Translations under genes and position numbers: made by a program
The notes under the pieces: model-generated
Told to the model about the DNA's origin: nothing
Databases searched by the model: none
What the model saw: only the letters and a program-made list of their open reading frames with translations
Shown here: in pieces, positions 35,063 through 43,821 of the stretch
Numbering within the stretch: the first letter of the stretch is position 1
Layout: each line of letters starts with the position of its first letter
Origin: CBDCLY01 sp965218715
GTDB lineage: Bacteria; Bacteroidota; Bacteroidia; Flavobacteriales_E; Vicingaceae
Length of the DNA: 64,000 bases
Assembly: GCA_965218715.1 (NCBI GenBank)
Contig: CBDCLY010000001.1
Location: forward strand, 21,587 to 85,586
Direction of reading: 5' to 3'

Positions 35063-37477
35063 ATGAAAAATTGTCGTTTTTCCATATTATTAATTCTCCT
35101 ATTTTCTTTTTTCAAGCTTAGTTCTCAATCAGAACAAAGGCATTATTATGCCGATAAAGGTCTCGCACCTAGAGCACATTCTGTTGACATGATCCATTTG
35201 AAATTGGAGGTCAAATTTGACTTAAAAAATGAAATGCTTTTTGGAAAAGTCTCTGAAGATTTTATCGTTTTGCAACAATCAATTGATAGCCTAGTTCTTG
35301 ATGCGGTTAGATTAGATGTTAAATCTATTCTCCTTGATCAGAAGGAAATAAAGTTCTACAATACTGGGAAAAAATTAATTCTTCATTTTGACCAAGCCTT
35401 GACTTGGAACTCTAAGCATCAGATTGAAATTAGTTACAGTTGCAGTCCTAAAAAGGGCCTTTACTTTATTGGATGGAATGACCCCAAAGAAAAATGTAGA
35501 AAGCAAATTTGGACACAAGGACAAGGCATAAACAACCGGCACTGGATTCCAATGTACGATGAGAAAAACGACAAGTTAACGACTGAAATGATTGTGCATT
35601 TCGAGAAAGGGTTTGAAGTGCTTTCGAATGGAAAATTTTTAGGAAAAAAGAAAAAGGATGGACTAAATACTTGGCATTATAAAATGATTCACCCTCATGC
35701 TTCTTATCTCATGATGTTAGGAATTGGGAAGTACGATGTACTTAAAAAGAAATCTGCATCAGGTTTGCCCATGAACTTGTATTATTATCCAGGAGAGGAA
35801 GAAGCCTCAAGAGCAACCTATAAGTATTCTGTGCAGATGTTTGACTTCTTTGAAAGCGAAATTGGCTTGCCATATCCATGGGAGTCTTATTCTCAAATTC
35901 CCGTACAAGATTTCATGTATGGAGCAATGGAAAATACAACGGCAACCATCTTTGGTGATTTTTATTTGGTAGACGAAAGAAGTTATTTGGATAAAAACTA
36001 TGTTCGTGTTGATGCCCATGAATTGGCTCATCAATGGTTTGGTGATTTAATAACTGCTAGAGCAAGTGCTGACCATTGGCTGCAAGAAAGTTTTGCCACA
36101 CATTACGACATGATGTATCAAAAAGAAGCCTTTGGAAAAGACCACTTCGATTGGGTAAGAAGAGATTATCAAAATCAATCTCTTGCCGAAACGCAAAAGA
36201 ATTTAAAACCAATCGCCCATAGTGAAGCAGGAACCGTGCGGCATTATCCAAAAGGTGCTTTTGTTTTGCAGATGTTGAAAGATGTTGTTGGAAGAGAGCA
36301 ATTCAATGCAGCAATTAAGCATTATCTGAAGAAACATGCTTTTGGTAATGTAGACTCGAAAGATTTATTGGTGGCATTTCACGAACGATTGGGATTGAGC
36401 CTAGATTGGTTTTGGGAAGATTGGGTCTATAGAGGTGGCGAACCTGCTTATGAAGTTAACTTGCTAAAAGAGGATGGACCAATTCAGATTGAAGTGAAGC
36501 AAATCCATCATCAAAACAATTTGGTCGACTTATTTGATATGCCAATCAAATTTCAAGTGGTGTTGAAATCAGGGAAGATTTTAGAAAAAACAGTTCGTAT
36601 TCACGAGCCATCACAGCAAATTAAATTTAATTTAGAAAAGGGTCAGATTCTGGATTTTGTGCTTTTCGACCCAGATAATAGGGTGATGAAATCTGTGTCT
36701 TTTGATAAATCACTGGAACAACTTAAAGCGCAAGCAGAAAAGGCTGAACACCTTTTGGATCGCCATGATGCCATTGTTGCATTGATTCAGCAAGAATTTG
36801 AAGGAAAAAATCAATTCCTAATGAACCGTTATAAGGCAGAAAAGTTTCATGGATTAAAGTCGGCCATCATTGCTCATATCTTACCCCAACTGAATGATGA
36901 TAGTCAGGAATTGGTGAAGTTGGCCTTTTCAAAAGGAGATACCGACACTAAAAAAGCTGTCTTAGACCATACCCTTAGGATTCCTGAAAATTTAGAAACT
37001 TACTATAGGGCATTGCTTCAAGATTCCTCCTATCAAGTGATCGAAAAGGCTTTGGATTTATTGGCTTTTTATTATCCAAATAATATAAAGAACTACCTTC
37101 AATTGACCGAGAACGAAATGGGAAATAGGGCTCATAATGTTAGGATTAAACACCTTGCACTTCGTGCTAGAAATTTGTACGAAGATGCGGCAATGTTTGA
37201 AATTATCGAGTATACCAGTGAGTCTTATGAGTTTAGAACGAGAATAAATGCTGCAGAAGCTTTGCAGGGCTTAAATCATTTAGATGAAGCAAGTTTAGAA
37301 AACATGCTACAAGCCATTTGTTCTTTCAATTCTAGATTAAGAGGGCCAGTAGTAAAGGTGTTGGATTATTTCTTTCAACAAGATCCCTACAAAAGAATGA
37401 TGGTAGAGTATGTTAGCAACCGGGATTGGAGCGACAGAGAATTTAAAAAAGTGAAGCGCTACCTTGTCCCTTATTGA
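35063..37477 (+). CDS. M1 family aminopeptidase, exported
   Basis: The 804-residue protein has a signal peptide (ILLILLFSFFKLSSQS). The catalytic domain has GAMENTTATIF, the zinc motif HELAH and, 18 residues on, the third ligand Glu in WLQESFA (usually WLNEGFA). The last ~280 residues are helical and HEAT-like. M1 enzymes remove N-terminal residues from peptides; an exported one would feed on extracellular peptides. The 141-base gap upstream contains no clear rightward promoter. Confidence 0.93.
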   Translation: MKNCRFSILLILLFSFFKLSSQSEQRHYYADKGLAPRAHSVDMIHLKLEVKFDLKNEMLFGKVSEDFIVLQQSIDSLVLDAVRLDVKSILLDQKEIKFYNTGKKLILHFDQALTWNSKHQIEISYSCSPKKGLYFIGWNDPKEKCRKQIWTQGQGINNRHWIPMYDEKNDKLTTEMIVHFEKGFEVLSNGKFLGKKKKDGLNTWHYKMIHPHASYLMMLGIGKYDVLKKKSASGLPMNLYYYPGEEEASRATYKYSVQMFDFFESEIGLPYPWESYSQIPVQDFMYGAMENTTATIFGDFYLVDERSYLDKNYVRVDAHELAHQWFGDLITARASADHWLQESFATHYDMMYQKEAFGKDHFDWVRRDYQNQSLAETQKNLKPIAHSEAGTVRHYPKGAFVLQMLKDVVGREQFNAAIKHYLKKHAFGNVDSKDLLVAFHERLGLSLDWFWEDWVYRGGEPAYEVNLLKEDGPIQIEVKQIHHQNNLVDLFDMPIKFQVVLKSGKILEKTVRIHEPSQQIKFNLEKGQILDFVLFDPDNRVMKSVSFDKSLEQLKAQAEKAEHLLDRHDAIVALIQQEFEGKNQFLMNRYKAEKFHGLKSAIIAHILPQLNDDSQELVKLAFSKGDTDTKKAVLDHTLRIPENLETYYRALLQDSSYQVIEKALDLLAFYYPNNIKNYLQLTENEMGNRAHNVRIKHLALRARNLYEDAAMFEIIEYTSESYEFRTRINAAEALQGLNHLDEASLENMLQAICSFNSRLRGPVVKVLDYFFQQDPYKRMMVEYVSNRDWSDREFKKVKRYLVPY

Positions 37478-38148
37478 ACAATGAATTTGTAGATACCAAA
37501 ACGGCCTTGCTCATCACTTACTTGCAGGAAATAAAAACCTTTTGCTGGAGAGGAAATTGAGATATTTTGTTCTGTTTGCTTATTCAGCTTTTGAGAAACA
37601 ATAGTGCGTCCATTTAAATCCAAGATTTTAGCATTACCACCTCGAATGACATCTGTTTCAAAACGAAGATTGCCATTTTGGTAAAATATGGCCTCGGCTT
37701 TAGGCTTTAAATCATCAAGTCCAACAATGAATGAAATGCAAGATCTTGGGTTTTTAGTTTGGTTAACTGGGTATTGATCAGTTGCTACAGCGGTAACACA
37801 AATGGTGTAAGAATGATCTTTGCTAAATGGGTATTTATTCAACAAAACATAACTAGGCCTATCATTAACATGGATGGTTTGATCGGCACGCTTTTTTACC
37901 CTTAGAAATGCGGTGCTATCATTATTTGCCACTGTAATGTCAAATATCAAAGAATCTTGGGCAAAAATAAATCCTGGCCCATTATTTACAATCCTTATGC
38001 TCACATCCACAGCCGCATTGCTATTGTAGTTGAAGCCATCAGTAGGACTTAGAAAATTTCTTACATCCCAAGCAATGCTGTTTTGTGCATTCAAGCCAGC
38101 AAATGAAACTAAGGTGAAAAATATAAAAAGTGTTTTAATTGTTTTCAT
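37471..38148 (-). CDS. Secreted protein with type IX sorting domain
   Basis: The 225-residue protein has a signal peptide (LFIFFTLVSFAGLNAQN), a beta-sandwich-like middle, and a T9SS C-terminal domain at about 150-225 (NAKILDLNGRTIVSQKL, SSPAKGFYFLQVSD). No enzymatic domain is seen. It overlaps the convergent M1 peptidase end by 7 bases and follows the S4 gene by 9 bases. Confidence 0.82.
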   Translation of the reverse strand: MKTIKTLFIFFTLVSFAGLNAQNSIAWDVRNFLSPTDGFNYNSNAAVDVSIRIVNNGPGFIFAQDSLIFDITVANNDSTAFLRVKKRADQTIHVNDRPSYVLLNKYPFSKDHSYTICVTAVATDQYPVNQTKNPRSCISFIVGLDDLKPKAEAIFYQNGNLRFETDVIRGGNAKILDLNGRTIVSQKLNKQTEQNISISSPAKGFYFLQVSDEQGRFGIYKFIVQ

Positions 38149-38157
38149 GTGTTTCTT

Positions 38158-38361
38158 TTAGACAACTTCTATTTGGATTTCGTCGACTGAGATTTTATCT
38201 CCTTTTCTAACCTTTAAGCGTTTTCTGGTATCAACACTACCATTGTAAATAACCATCTCATCTTCAACCATCTGCTTGGCCATTCCTCCTGATTCTGCTA
38301 TTCCCATTAGTTTGAGCAATTTTATTAGCTCAATGTACTCCGTCTTTAACTCAAATGTCAT
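38158..38361 (-). CDS. S4-domain RNA-binding protein, YbcJ-like
   Basis: The 67-residue protein is a single S4 domain of the YbcJ/COG2501 type: IELIKLLKLMGIAESGGMAK, EDEMVIYNGSVDTRKRLKVR, KGDKISVDE. S4 domains bind structured RNA, often rRNA. A strong promoter ends 4 bases before its ATG, predicting a leaderless mRNA. Confidence 0.88.
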   Translation of the reverse strand: MTFELKTEYIELIKLLKLMGIAESGGMAKQMVEDEMVIYNGSVDTRKRLKVRKGDKISVDEIQIEVV

Positions 38362-38365
38362 TTAG

Positions 38366-38397
38366 CAAAATTAGAATTAATTCCCTTGACTTGTCAA
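38366..38397 (-). promoter_or_regulatory. Promoter of the S4 gene, predicted leaderless
   Basis: On the minus strand TTG (38397-38395), 21 bases, then TAATTTTG (38373-38366): both elements with ideal spacing. Only CTAA separates the -7 element from the ATG, so transcription should start at or within the start codon. Confidence 0.7.
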
Positions 38398-38492
38398 TCT
38401 ATATTTATGCTTTGAAATAAGTGCAAGGAAGAACAATGACTTAAATCATTTTTTTCTGAAACCTTCCTTCATAATATTCGTTTATTTGAGGC

Positions 38493-39308
38493 ATGAGATT
38501 GAACTTAATCCTCCTAATCTTCTTCATAAGTGGTAAAATATTTGCCCAAGATTGCCAACTTGAGAACAATTCGTTTCAGGTAGGAGAACGGGTAGATTAT
38601 ACCATTTATTATCATTTAGCAGGACTTTGGGTAAGCGCTGGCGAGGTCTTTTTTGAGATAGATTCTCAAAAAATTGGAAAGCAAAACTACTTTCATTTCA
38701 ATAGTGTTGGCAAAACCCTTAAGAAATACGATTGGATCTATGAAGTTCGAGATCATTATGAAAGCTGGGTAAATGTTGCATCATTTCAGCCGCTGCGTTT
38801 TAAAAGATCGGTGAATGAAGGAGGAACTTTTATTCGAGAAGATTATATTTTTAAAAACAAGGATAAAAAGGTGGTTACGCTTAGACAAATGAGTGAAAAG
38901 GAAGATCCTGTAAAGGATACCGTGGATCTGAAGCCCTGCAGTTTTGATGTAATGACCATGATTTACCACGCGAGGAACATTGATTTCTCAAAAGCTGAGG
39001 TCAATGATAAAATTCCAATCAACATATTTCTAGATAATGAATCACATGAAAGTTATTTGCGTTATCTAGGAAAAAAAGAAATTAAGGTAAAAGGCCTTGG
39101 CAAATTTCGATGCATTCTTTTTTCTCCTCTATTAATTGAAGGAACTATTTTTAATGGGGGCGAAGAAATGACGGTTTGGGTTAGTGATGACAAAAATAGG
39201 GTGCCCTTGTACATTGAAACCCCAATTTTGGTAGGGTCTATTCGTGCTAGAGTAAATAAAATGGAGGGACTTAGATATCCAATGGAAGCCTTAGTTGAAG
39301 AAGACTAA
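38493..39308 (+). CDS. DUF3108 domain protein, exported
   Basis: The 271-residue protein has a signal peptide (LILLIFFISGKIFAQ) and a DUF3108 beta-barrel-like body (FQVGERVDYTIYYHLAGLWV, AGEVFFEID, DHYESWVNVASFQPLRFKRS). The family is periplasmic and of unknown function. It stands alone, between leftward genes. Confidence 0.85.
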   Translation: MRLNLILLIFFISGKIFAQDCQLENNSFQVGERVDYTIYYHLAGLWVSAGEVFFEIDSQKIGKQNYFHFNSVGKTLKKYDWIYEVRDHYESWVNVASFQPLRFKRSVNEGGTFIREDYIFKNKDKKVVTLRQMSEKEDPVKDTVDLKPCSFDVMTMIYHARNIDFSKAEVNDKIPINIFLDNESHESYLRYLGKKEIKVKGLGKFRCILFSPLLIEGTIFNGGEEMTVWVSDDKNRVPLYIETPILVGSIRARVNKMEGLRYPMEALVEED

Positions 39309-39311
39309 GGT

Positions 39312-39584
39312 TTAAAGAGCCATCAGGCCTTCTATTTTTTCAGCTTCTTGATACCTAGCAATCACCTCATCGGCATTCATCATTAACTCTTTGGCGCTTA
39401 CACTTGAAAAATTGCCCTTAGTAGATTGCTTAATGCTAACTGTAGCTTCTGGGCCAAATAGTGCTTCCACTTGAGCTAATTTTTGGTTGTCAGCTGGAAT
39501 AATAAACTTAAAGAAGTAGACCGATGGCCATTCTGTGCTTTTATTCAGTTTCTCTTTTAATTCACTATAATCTCTTTTTGCCAT
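39312..39584 (-). CDS. DUF493 (YbeD-like) protein
   Basis: The 90-residue protein matches DUF493: WPSVYFFKFIIPADNQKLAQ and STKGNFSSVSAKELMMNADE. It is a small ferredoxin-like fold, possibly an allosteric regulator. The start is the ATG of MAKRDYSELK; a TTG 15 bases upstream lies inside the HEAT gene. The start lies 1 base after the HEAT stop. Confidence 0.85.
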   Translation of the reverse strand: MAKRDYSELKEKLNKSTEWPSVYFFKFIIPADNQKLAQVEALFGPEATVSIKQSTKGNFSSVSAKELMMNADEVIARYQEAEKIEGLMAL

Positions 39585-39585
39585 C

Positions 39586-40119
39586 TTACTCTCCTTCAAT
39601 AGGTAAATTTCTAACTACATCAGCTAAACTGCGCAATAGGTCTTTTTTTTCTTTCTGACTTTCCTTCTCTTCAGCTTCCTTGATTTCGTCTTCATATTCT
39701 AACAAGTCCTGCTCATTGTATGAAGAGTCAAAATTTTCAATGACAGTCAAGGCTTCTAGACAAACCATGTAATCACCTTTGATAGCGGCTTTAACAAAAA
39801 CCTCTAGATAAGATGATCCATCTAGTGCCGACTGCCAAAAAGTGGCAACCAAGAAAGAATGATAGTATTCGAAATCTTTGTTTTGGATGGCAGAAATCAA
39901 TGGCCCAATGCTTTCCTCATCCTTTAGATCAAATAAAAATTGAACAATTGCTGCTTCAACATCAGGTTCATCCGTTTTCAATAATAATTGAAGCATGGCC
40001 TCAAAGGAGGTGCCATTGCCATCTTTTCGATTGCGTTTAATTGCATCTAACACGGTTCTAACATCACTGGCCTCTAGATCTTTGATGATGGTTTTTATGG
40101 AATTGTTCGCTGTGGTCAT
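39586..40119 (-). CDS. HEAT-repeat-like protein
   Basis: The 177-residue protein is helical with HEAT-like repeats (DVEAAIVQFLFDLKDEESIG, PLISAIQNKDFEYYHSFLVA) and a very acidic Glu/Lys C-terminal helix. It is cytosolic. It precedes the DUF493 gene by 1 base; the pair probably acts together, but I know of no function. Confidence 0.7.
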   Translation of the reverse strand: MTTANNSIKTIIKDLEASDVRTVLDAIKRNRKDGNGTSFEAMLQLLLKTDEPDVEAAIVQFLFDLKDEESIGPLISAIQNKDFEYYHSFLVATFWQSALDGSSYLEVFVKAAIKGDYMVCLEALTVIENFDSSYNEQDLLEYEDEIKEAEEKESQKEKKDLLRSLADVVRNLPIEGE

Positions 40120-40183
40120 GATTCAAATTGAGAAGCAAAATTAGGATAAAATTGCTTTTCAGGATCAGCAATACCGCCATAGT

Positions 40184-40891
40184 TTATTGCCACAATTTAG
40201 CTAAATAGCTTCCATCTTCAGACTCGTAAAGCTTTTCAGAATTCCAAGCTAAGTTTGCCGCTATTTGACTCAAAGTTTCAAAATCGATGTACAACCAATT
40301 ATAGGGAGAGCCATATTCATATTGATAAGATAATTGATACGAAATTTCACCGAAATAATTTCCACCTGCTTCTAATTCTGGATTGGATATTCTTAAATCT
40401 GAGGAGTCTAAAATTATTTGCCCCTTTGTATTCAGTAAGTTTTTTGCCTTTTTTAAATAATTCTTTAAACCCTCAATGCTTTCAGCAATTCCGATTCCGT
40501 TCATTAAGAATAGGAGTGTATCATATTTGCTCTCTTCGTTCAATTGCAGAAAGGCTTCGCATTTGGCATTTGATAATCCTCTGGCTTGCATTATTTCTAC
40601 TCCGATTGGATCAATATCTATCGAGTCGACTTTGTGATTTTTTGATAGAACAAGTGAATGAGCCCCAGCTCCCGCGCCAACATCCAACACTTTTCCTTTA
40701 CAAGCTTGAAGGGCGATTTTTTCCAATTCTGGCATTTCATTCCAAGCCCTGAAATAGATACTGGCTGGCATAAAAACCTCTTCGCCATCATCCATTAATA
40801 TCCCAATACTTGCTTCTTTTTCTCCTTTCCAAAATGCCCAAATGGCTTTCCCATGAGGCCTCCAGCTTGGTATGCTATTTTCAGGAATCAA
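40184..40891 (-). CDS. Class I SAM-dependent methyltransferase
   Basis: The 235-residue protein has the SAM motif KVLDVGAGAGAHSLVL, the acidic strand KVDSIDIDP and a motif IV-like DTLLFLMNGIGIA. The substrate is unknown. The start is TTG, overlapping the YggS stop as TTGA. No ATG lies before conserved sequence, so translation is coupled to YggS. Confidence 0.82.
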   Translation of the reverse strand: MIPENSIPSWRPHGKAIWAFWKGEKEASIGILMDDGEEVFMPASIYFRAWNEMPELEKIALQACKGKVLDVGAGAGAHSLVLSKNHKVDSIDIDPIGVEIMQARGLSNAKCEAFLQLNEESKYDTLLFLMNGIGIAESIEGLKNYLKKAKNLLNTKGQIILDSSDLRISNPELEAGGNYFGEISYQLSYQYEYGSPYNWLYIDFETLSQIAANLAWNSEKLYESEDGSYLAKLWQ

Positions 40892-41562
40892 TTCGAGTAA
40901 TTTCTTGCCCCAAAAATTGAGCTCCCAATCCTAACTAAATTGGCACCTTCTTCCATGGCAATTTCATAATCTCCACTCATTCCCATGCTTAATGTATCAA
41001 AGGAGGGTTGGTTCGGGAAAAAATCTGTTTTTATTCTGTTAAACAGTTTTGACAAATAGGAAAATTCTGCCTGAACTATGGCTTGATCTTGCACATTGCT
41101 AGCCATTCCCATTAATCCACAAACTCGAATGTGCTGCAGTCCTTTGTATTCTGGATGGTTTAGCAGCTCAGCAAGTTCTTGATCATTCAATCCAAATTTA
41201 CTTTCCTCCTTGGCGATGTATACTTGGAGTAAAACATCTATGCAGCGGTTCTGCTGAATAGCTCTCTTGTCAATTTCTTTTAATAATCTCAATGAATCTA
41301 CTGAATGGATTAAAGCAACATGCGGCGCAATGTATTTTACTTTATTCCTTTGAAGATGACCAATCATGTGCCACTGTATATCTTCAGCTAGACTTTCTGC
41401 CTTTTGTTGCAATTCTTGTGCTTTGTTTTCACCAAAAATTCGCTGACCTGAATCGTAAGCTTCTTGAATGGCCTCAATGGGTTTTGTTTTGGAGACAGCT
41501 ACCAATTCAACTCCTGGCTTTAAGGTAGATTTTACTTTGCTAAGCTGCTCAGCAATGCTCAT
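40888..41562 (-). CDS. YggS family PLP homeostasis protein
   Basis: The 224-residue protein binds PLP through the lysine in LVAVSKTKP. Other motifs are RIFGENKAQELQQKAESL, WHMIGHLQRNKVK, and MSGDYEIAMEEGANLVRIGS. The family controls free PLP and amino-acid balance. It overlaps DUF1015 by 1 base, putting it downstream of the PLP enzyme gene serC. Confidence 0.93.
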   Translation of the reverse strand: MSIAEQLSKVKSTLKPGVELVAVSKTKPIEAIQEAYDSGQRIFGENKAQELQQKAESLAEDIQWHMIGHLQRNKVKYIAPHVALIHSVDSLRLLKEIDKRAIQQNRCIDVLLQVYIAKEESKFGLNDQELAELLNHPEYKGLQHIRVCGLMGMASNVQDQAIVQAEFSYLSKLFNRIKTDFFPNQPSFDTLSMGMSGDYEIAMEEGANLVRIGSSIFGARNYSN

Positions 41563-42818
41563 TATTTGTGTTTTTCGTTGGTTGAAAAAACGGTAAGGCC
41601 ACTTCTTAATTTGGGCTCTATATAGGTGCTTTTAGGGGGCATAATGCAATCTGCATCGGCTATTACTTTTAATTGTTCCATGCTTACAGGAAAGTGAGAA
41701 AAAGCTACTCTCGCCTTAAAGGTATCCACTTCGTTCATTAATGTTTCTATTCCTGACTGTCCGCCCATGAACGATATTCTGGTATCTGTTCTTAAATCAG
41801 ATATTCCCAAAATAGGCGATAAAATATGATTGGTTAATATGGAAACATCTAAACTGGCTACAGGATCACTCAAATCAAAAAGGCCTTCCTTAGGAATTAA
41901 ACAATACCAAGAACCATCAATGTACATGCCTATTTCGTGAAGTTTTCTTGGGACAAAATGTTTGGCTCCCACATGAACTACTTCAAATGCTTTGCTTATT
42001 GCTTTAATGAATTCGTTAGTTGAGAGATTTCCAATGTCTTTAACTAGGCGATTGAATTCAAAAATTTGCAATTCAGACTCTGGGATAAATATCCCCATGA
42101 ACTGATTGTACAATTCATCTCCAGTATGGTTCGGATTCTGATCTCTTAATTCTTTTCCCATCAATGCAGAGGAAGCCGACCGATGATGTCCGTCGGCAAT
42201 GTAAATTGAATCCACCTTTTCAAATGCCTCAGCTATCGATTGCACCAAATTGGTTTCATCAATTAGCCAAAAACTATGTCTCACTCTATTGGTAGTAGTA
42301 AAATCATATTCTGGCCGCTCTAATATTTTCTTTTGTGAAATTTTATCAATAGTTGAGTTATTGGCATAAGTAAAGCAAACTGGTTCAGCATTGATCTCAG
42401 TAGCTTTTAAATAATTGCTAAACATTTTCTCTCTCAGAGCAATGGTAGCTTCATGCTTTTTGATTACCTTATTGAAATAATCGTCAATTGATGCACAGCC
42501 AATTATTCCAAGGTATGGATGCCCATCTTTTATTTGTCGATATAGATAAAAACTAGGCTTTTCATCTTGCACTAAATATTGATGATCAATGAATTCATTG
42601 AATTTTTTTGCTACCATTTTAAAACGGGCGGCAGAATTCGGCGCGGTAGTTTTTCTAACCTTATACTCCGGATTTAGAATGTGCAAAAAAGTGTAGGGGT
42701 TTTCATCTAACTTTTGACTCAATCCCTTTCTAGAATAGCTAATGTAGGAGCGTGAGGCCACTAAATGTACCTTGTCTCTTGAGGTTCTAAATGCCTTAAA
42801 GGGTTTTACTTTTGCCAC
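41562..42818 (-). CDS. DUF1015 family protein
   Basis: The 418-residue protein matches DUF1015: MAKVKPFKAFRTSRDKVHL, the motif YIADGHHRSASSAL, and a C-terminal part ending MPPKSTYIEPKLRSGLTVF. The function is not firmly known. Its position after serC and serA suggests a role in serine metabolism. The start is GTG; an in-frame TAA lies two codons upstream. Confidence 0.88.
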   Translation of the reverse strand: MAKVKPFKAFRTSRDKVHLVASRSYISYSRKGLSQKLDENPYTFLHILNPEYKVRKTTAPNSAARFKMVAKKFNEFIDHQYLVQDEKPSFYLYRQIKDGHPYLGIIGCASIDDYFNKVIKKHEATIALREKMFSNYLKATEINAEPVCFTYANNSTIDKISQKKILERPEYDFTTTNRVRHSFWLIDETNLVQSIAEAFEKVDSIYIADGHHRSASSALMGKELRDQNPNHTGDELYNQFMGIFIPESELQIFEFNRLVKDIGNLSTNEFIKAISKAFEVVHVGAKHFVPRKLHEIGMYIDGSWYCLIPKEGLFDLSDPVASLDVSILTNHILSPILGISDLRTDTRISFMGGQSGIETLMNEVDTFKARVAFSHFPVSMEQLKVIADADCIMPPKSTYIEPKLRSGLTVFSTNEKHK

Positions 42819-42863
42819 AATTTACCAATGTTGACTAACAAAATAAGATTAATTGACTAATCC

Positions 42864-43820
42864 TTAATTCTGTTGGTAATAATTTATGATAATCTCTGCT
42901 AATTCTGTTCCTATGCGGTCTTGGGCTTCAATAGTTGCTGCACCTACATGAGGACTTAAAGAGATTTTCTCATGAGCTAATACCTTAGGGTCTGGCTTAG
43001 GTTCGCCAACAAATACGTCCAATGCCGCATGAGCAACTTTGCCACTATCTAGTGCATCTAACAAGGCTGATTCATCAATCACGCCGCCTCTTGCTGCATT
43101 GGCGATGATCACGCCATCTTTCATCTGATTCAACTCCTCACTTCCTATAACAGGTGCTTGTCCACCTGGTATGTGAAAACTTAGAACGTCTGCATTTGAC
43201 AAAACCTGGTCAATGGATTGATTTTCAACATCAACAGAAATGGACTGTTCAGCAATGTCAAGCTTTAAAGAATATTTATCAGCTCCGAAAGCATCATGGG
43301 CCATTACCTTCATTCCACAACCTAAGGCGTAGGAGGCAAGTGCTTGACCTATTCTTCCAAAGCCAATTATTCCGATGGTTTTACCTCTTAACTCAATGCC
43401 TTTGGCGTATTTCTTTTTAAGTACTTTAAAATCGCTATTGCCATGCTTGGGCATTTGTCTGTTTGCGTCATATAGCATTCTCACAGCACCAAATAGGTGA
43501 GCCATAACCATTTCAGCTACAGATTGGGATGAAGCAGCAGGAGTATTGAATACATGTATTCCTTTGGATCGACCATATTCTACATCAATATTGTCCATTC
43601 CAACGCCACCACGTCCCACCATTTTTAAGTTGGGACAAGCATCCATAAGATCCTTTCTAATTGTAGTTGCAGATCGAACTAGAACTACCTCATAGCCATC
43701 GTCATTAATGCTTTGAATTAAATCTTCTTGAGGAATTGTATTTATGCTTACCGTAAATCCTGCAGCTTCTAAGGCCAGTTTTCCAGAGGCAGAAATGCCA
43801 TCATTTGCTAATACTTTCAT
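42864..43820 (-). CDS. serA: D-3-phosphoglycerate dehydrogenase, short form
   Basis: The 318-residue NAD-dependent dehydrogenase starts serine synthesis. It has IGIIGFGRIGQALASYAL, the catalytic Arg in ANAARGGVIDESALLDAL, the Glu in FVGEP and the His in LSPHVGAAT. It lacks the ACT domain of long SerA, so serine feedback may be absent. The start is the ATG 1 base after the serC stop; a TTG further upstream overlaps serC. Confidence 0.92.
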   Translation of the reverse strand: MKVLANDGISASGKLALEAAGFTVSINTIPQEDLIQSINDDGYEVVLVRSATTIRKDLMDACPNLKMVGRGGVGMDNIDVEYGRSKGIHVFNTPAASSQSVAEMVMAHLFGAVRMLYDANRQMPKHGNSDFKVLKKKYAKGIELRGKTIGIIGFGRIGQALASYALGCGMKVMAHDAFGADKYSLKLDIAEQSISVDVENQSIDQVLSNADVLSFHIPGGQAPVIGSEELNQMKDGVIIANAARGGVIDESALLDALDSGKVAHAALDVFVGEPKPDPKVLAHEKISLSPHVGAATIEAQDRIGTELAEIIINYYQQN

Positions 43821-43821
43821 T

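Noticed and set aside
39588..39595. Shine-Dalgarno-like GAAGGAGAG before the DUF493 gene
   Set aside because: These bases are the final codons (Glu-Gly-Glu) of the HEAT gene, and the phylum hides its anti-Shine-Dalgarno, so it is probably coincidence.
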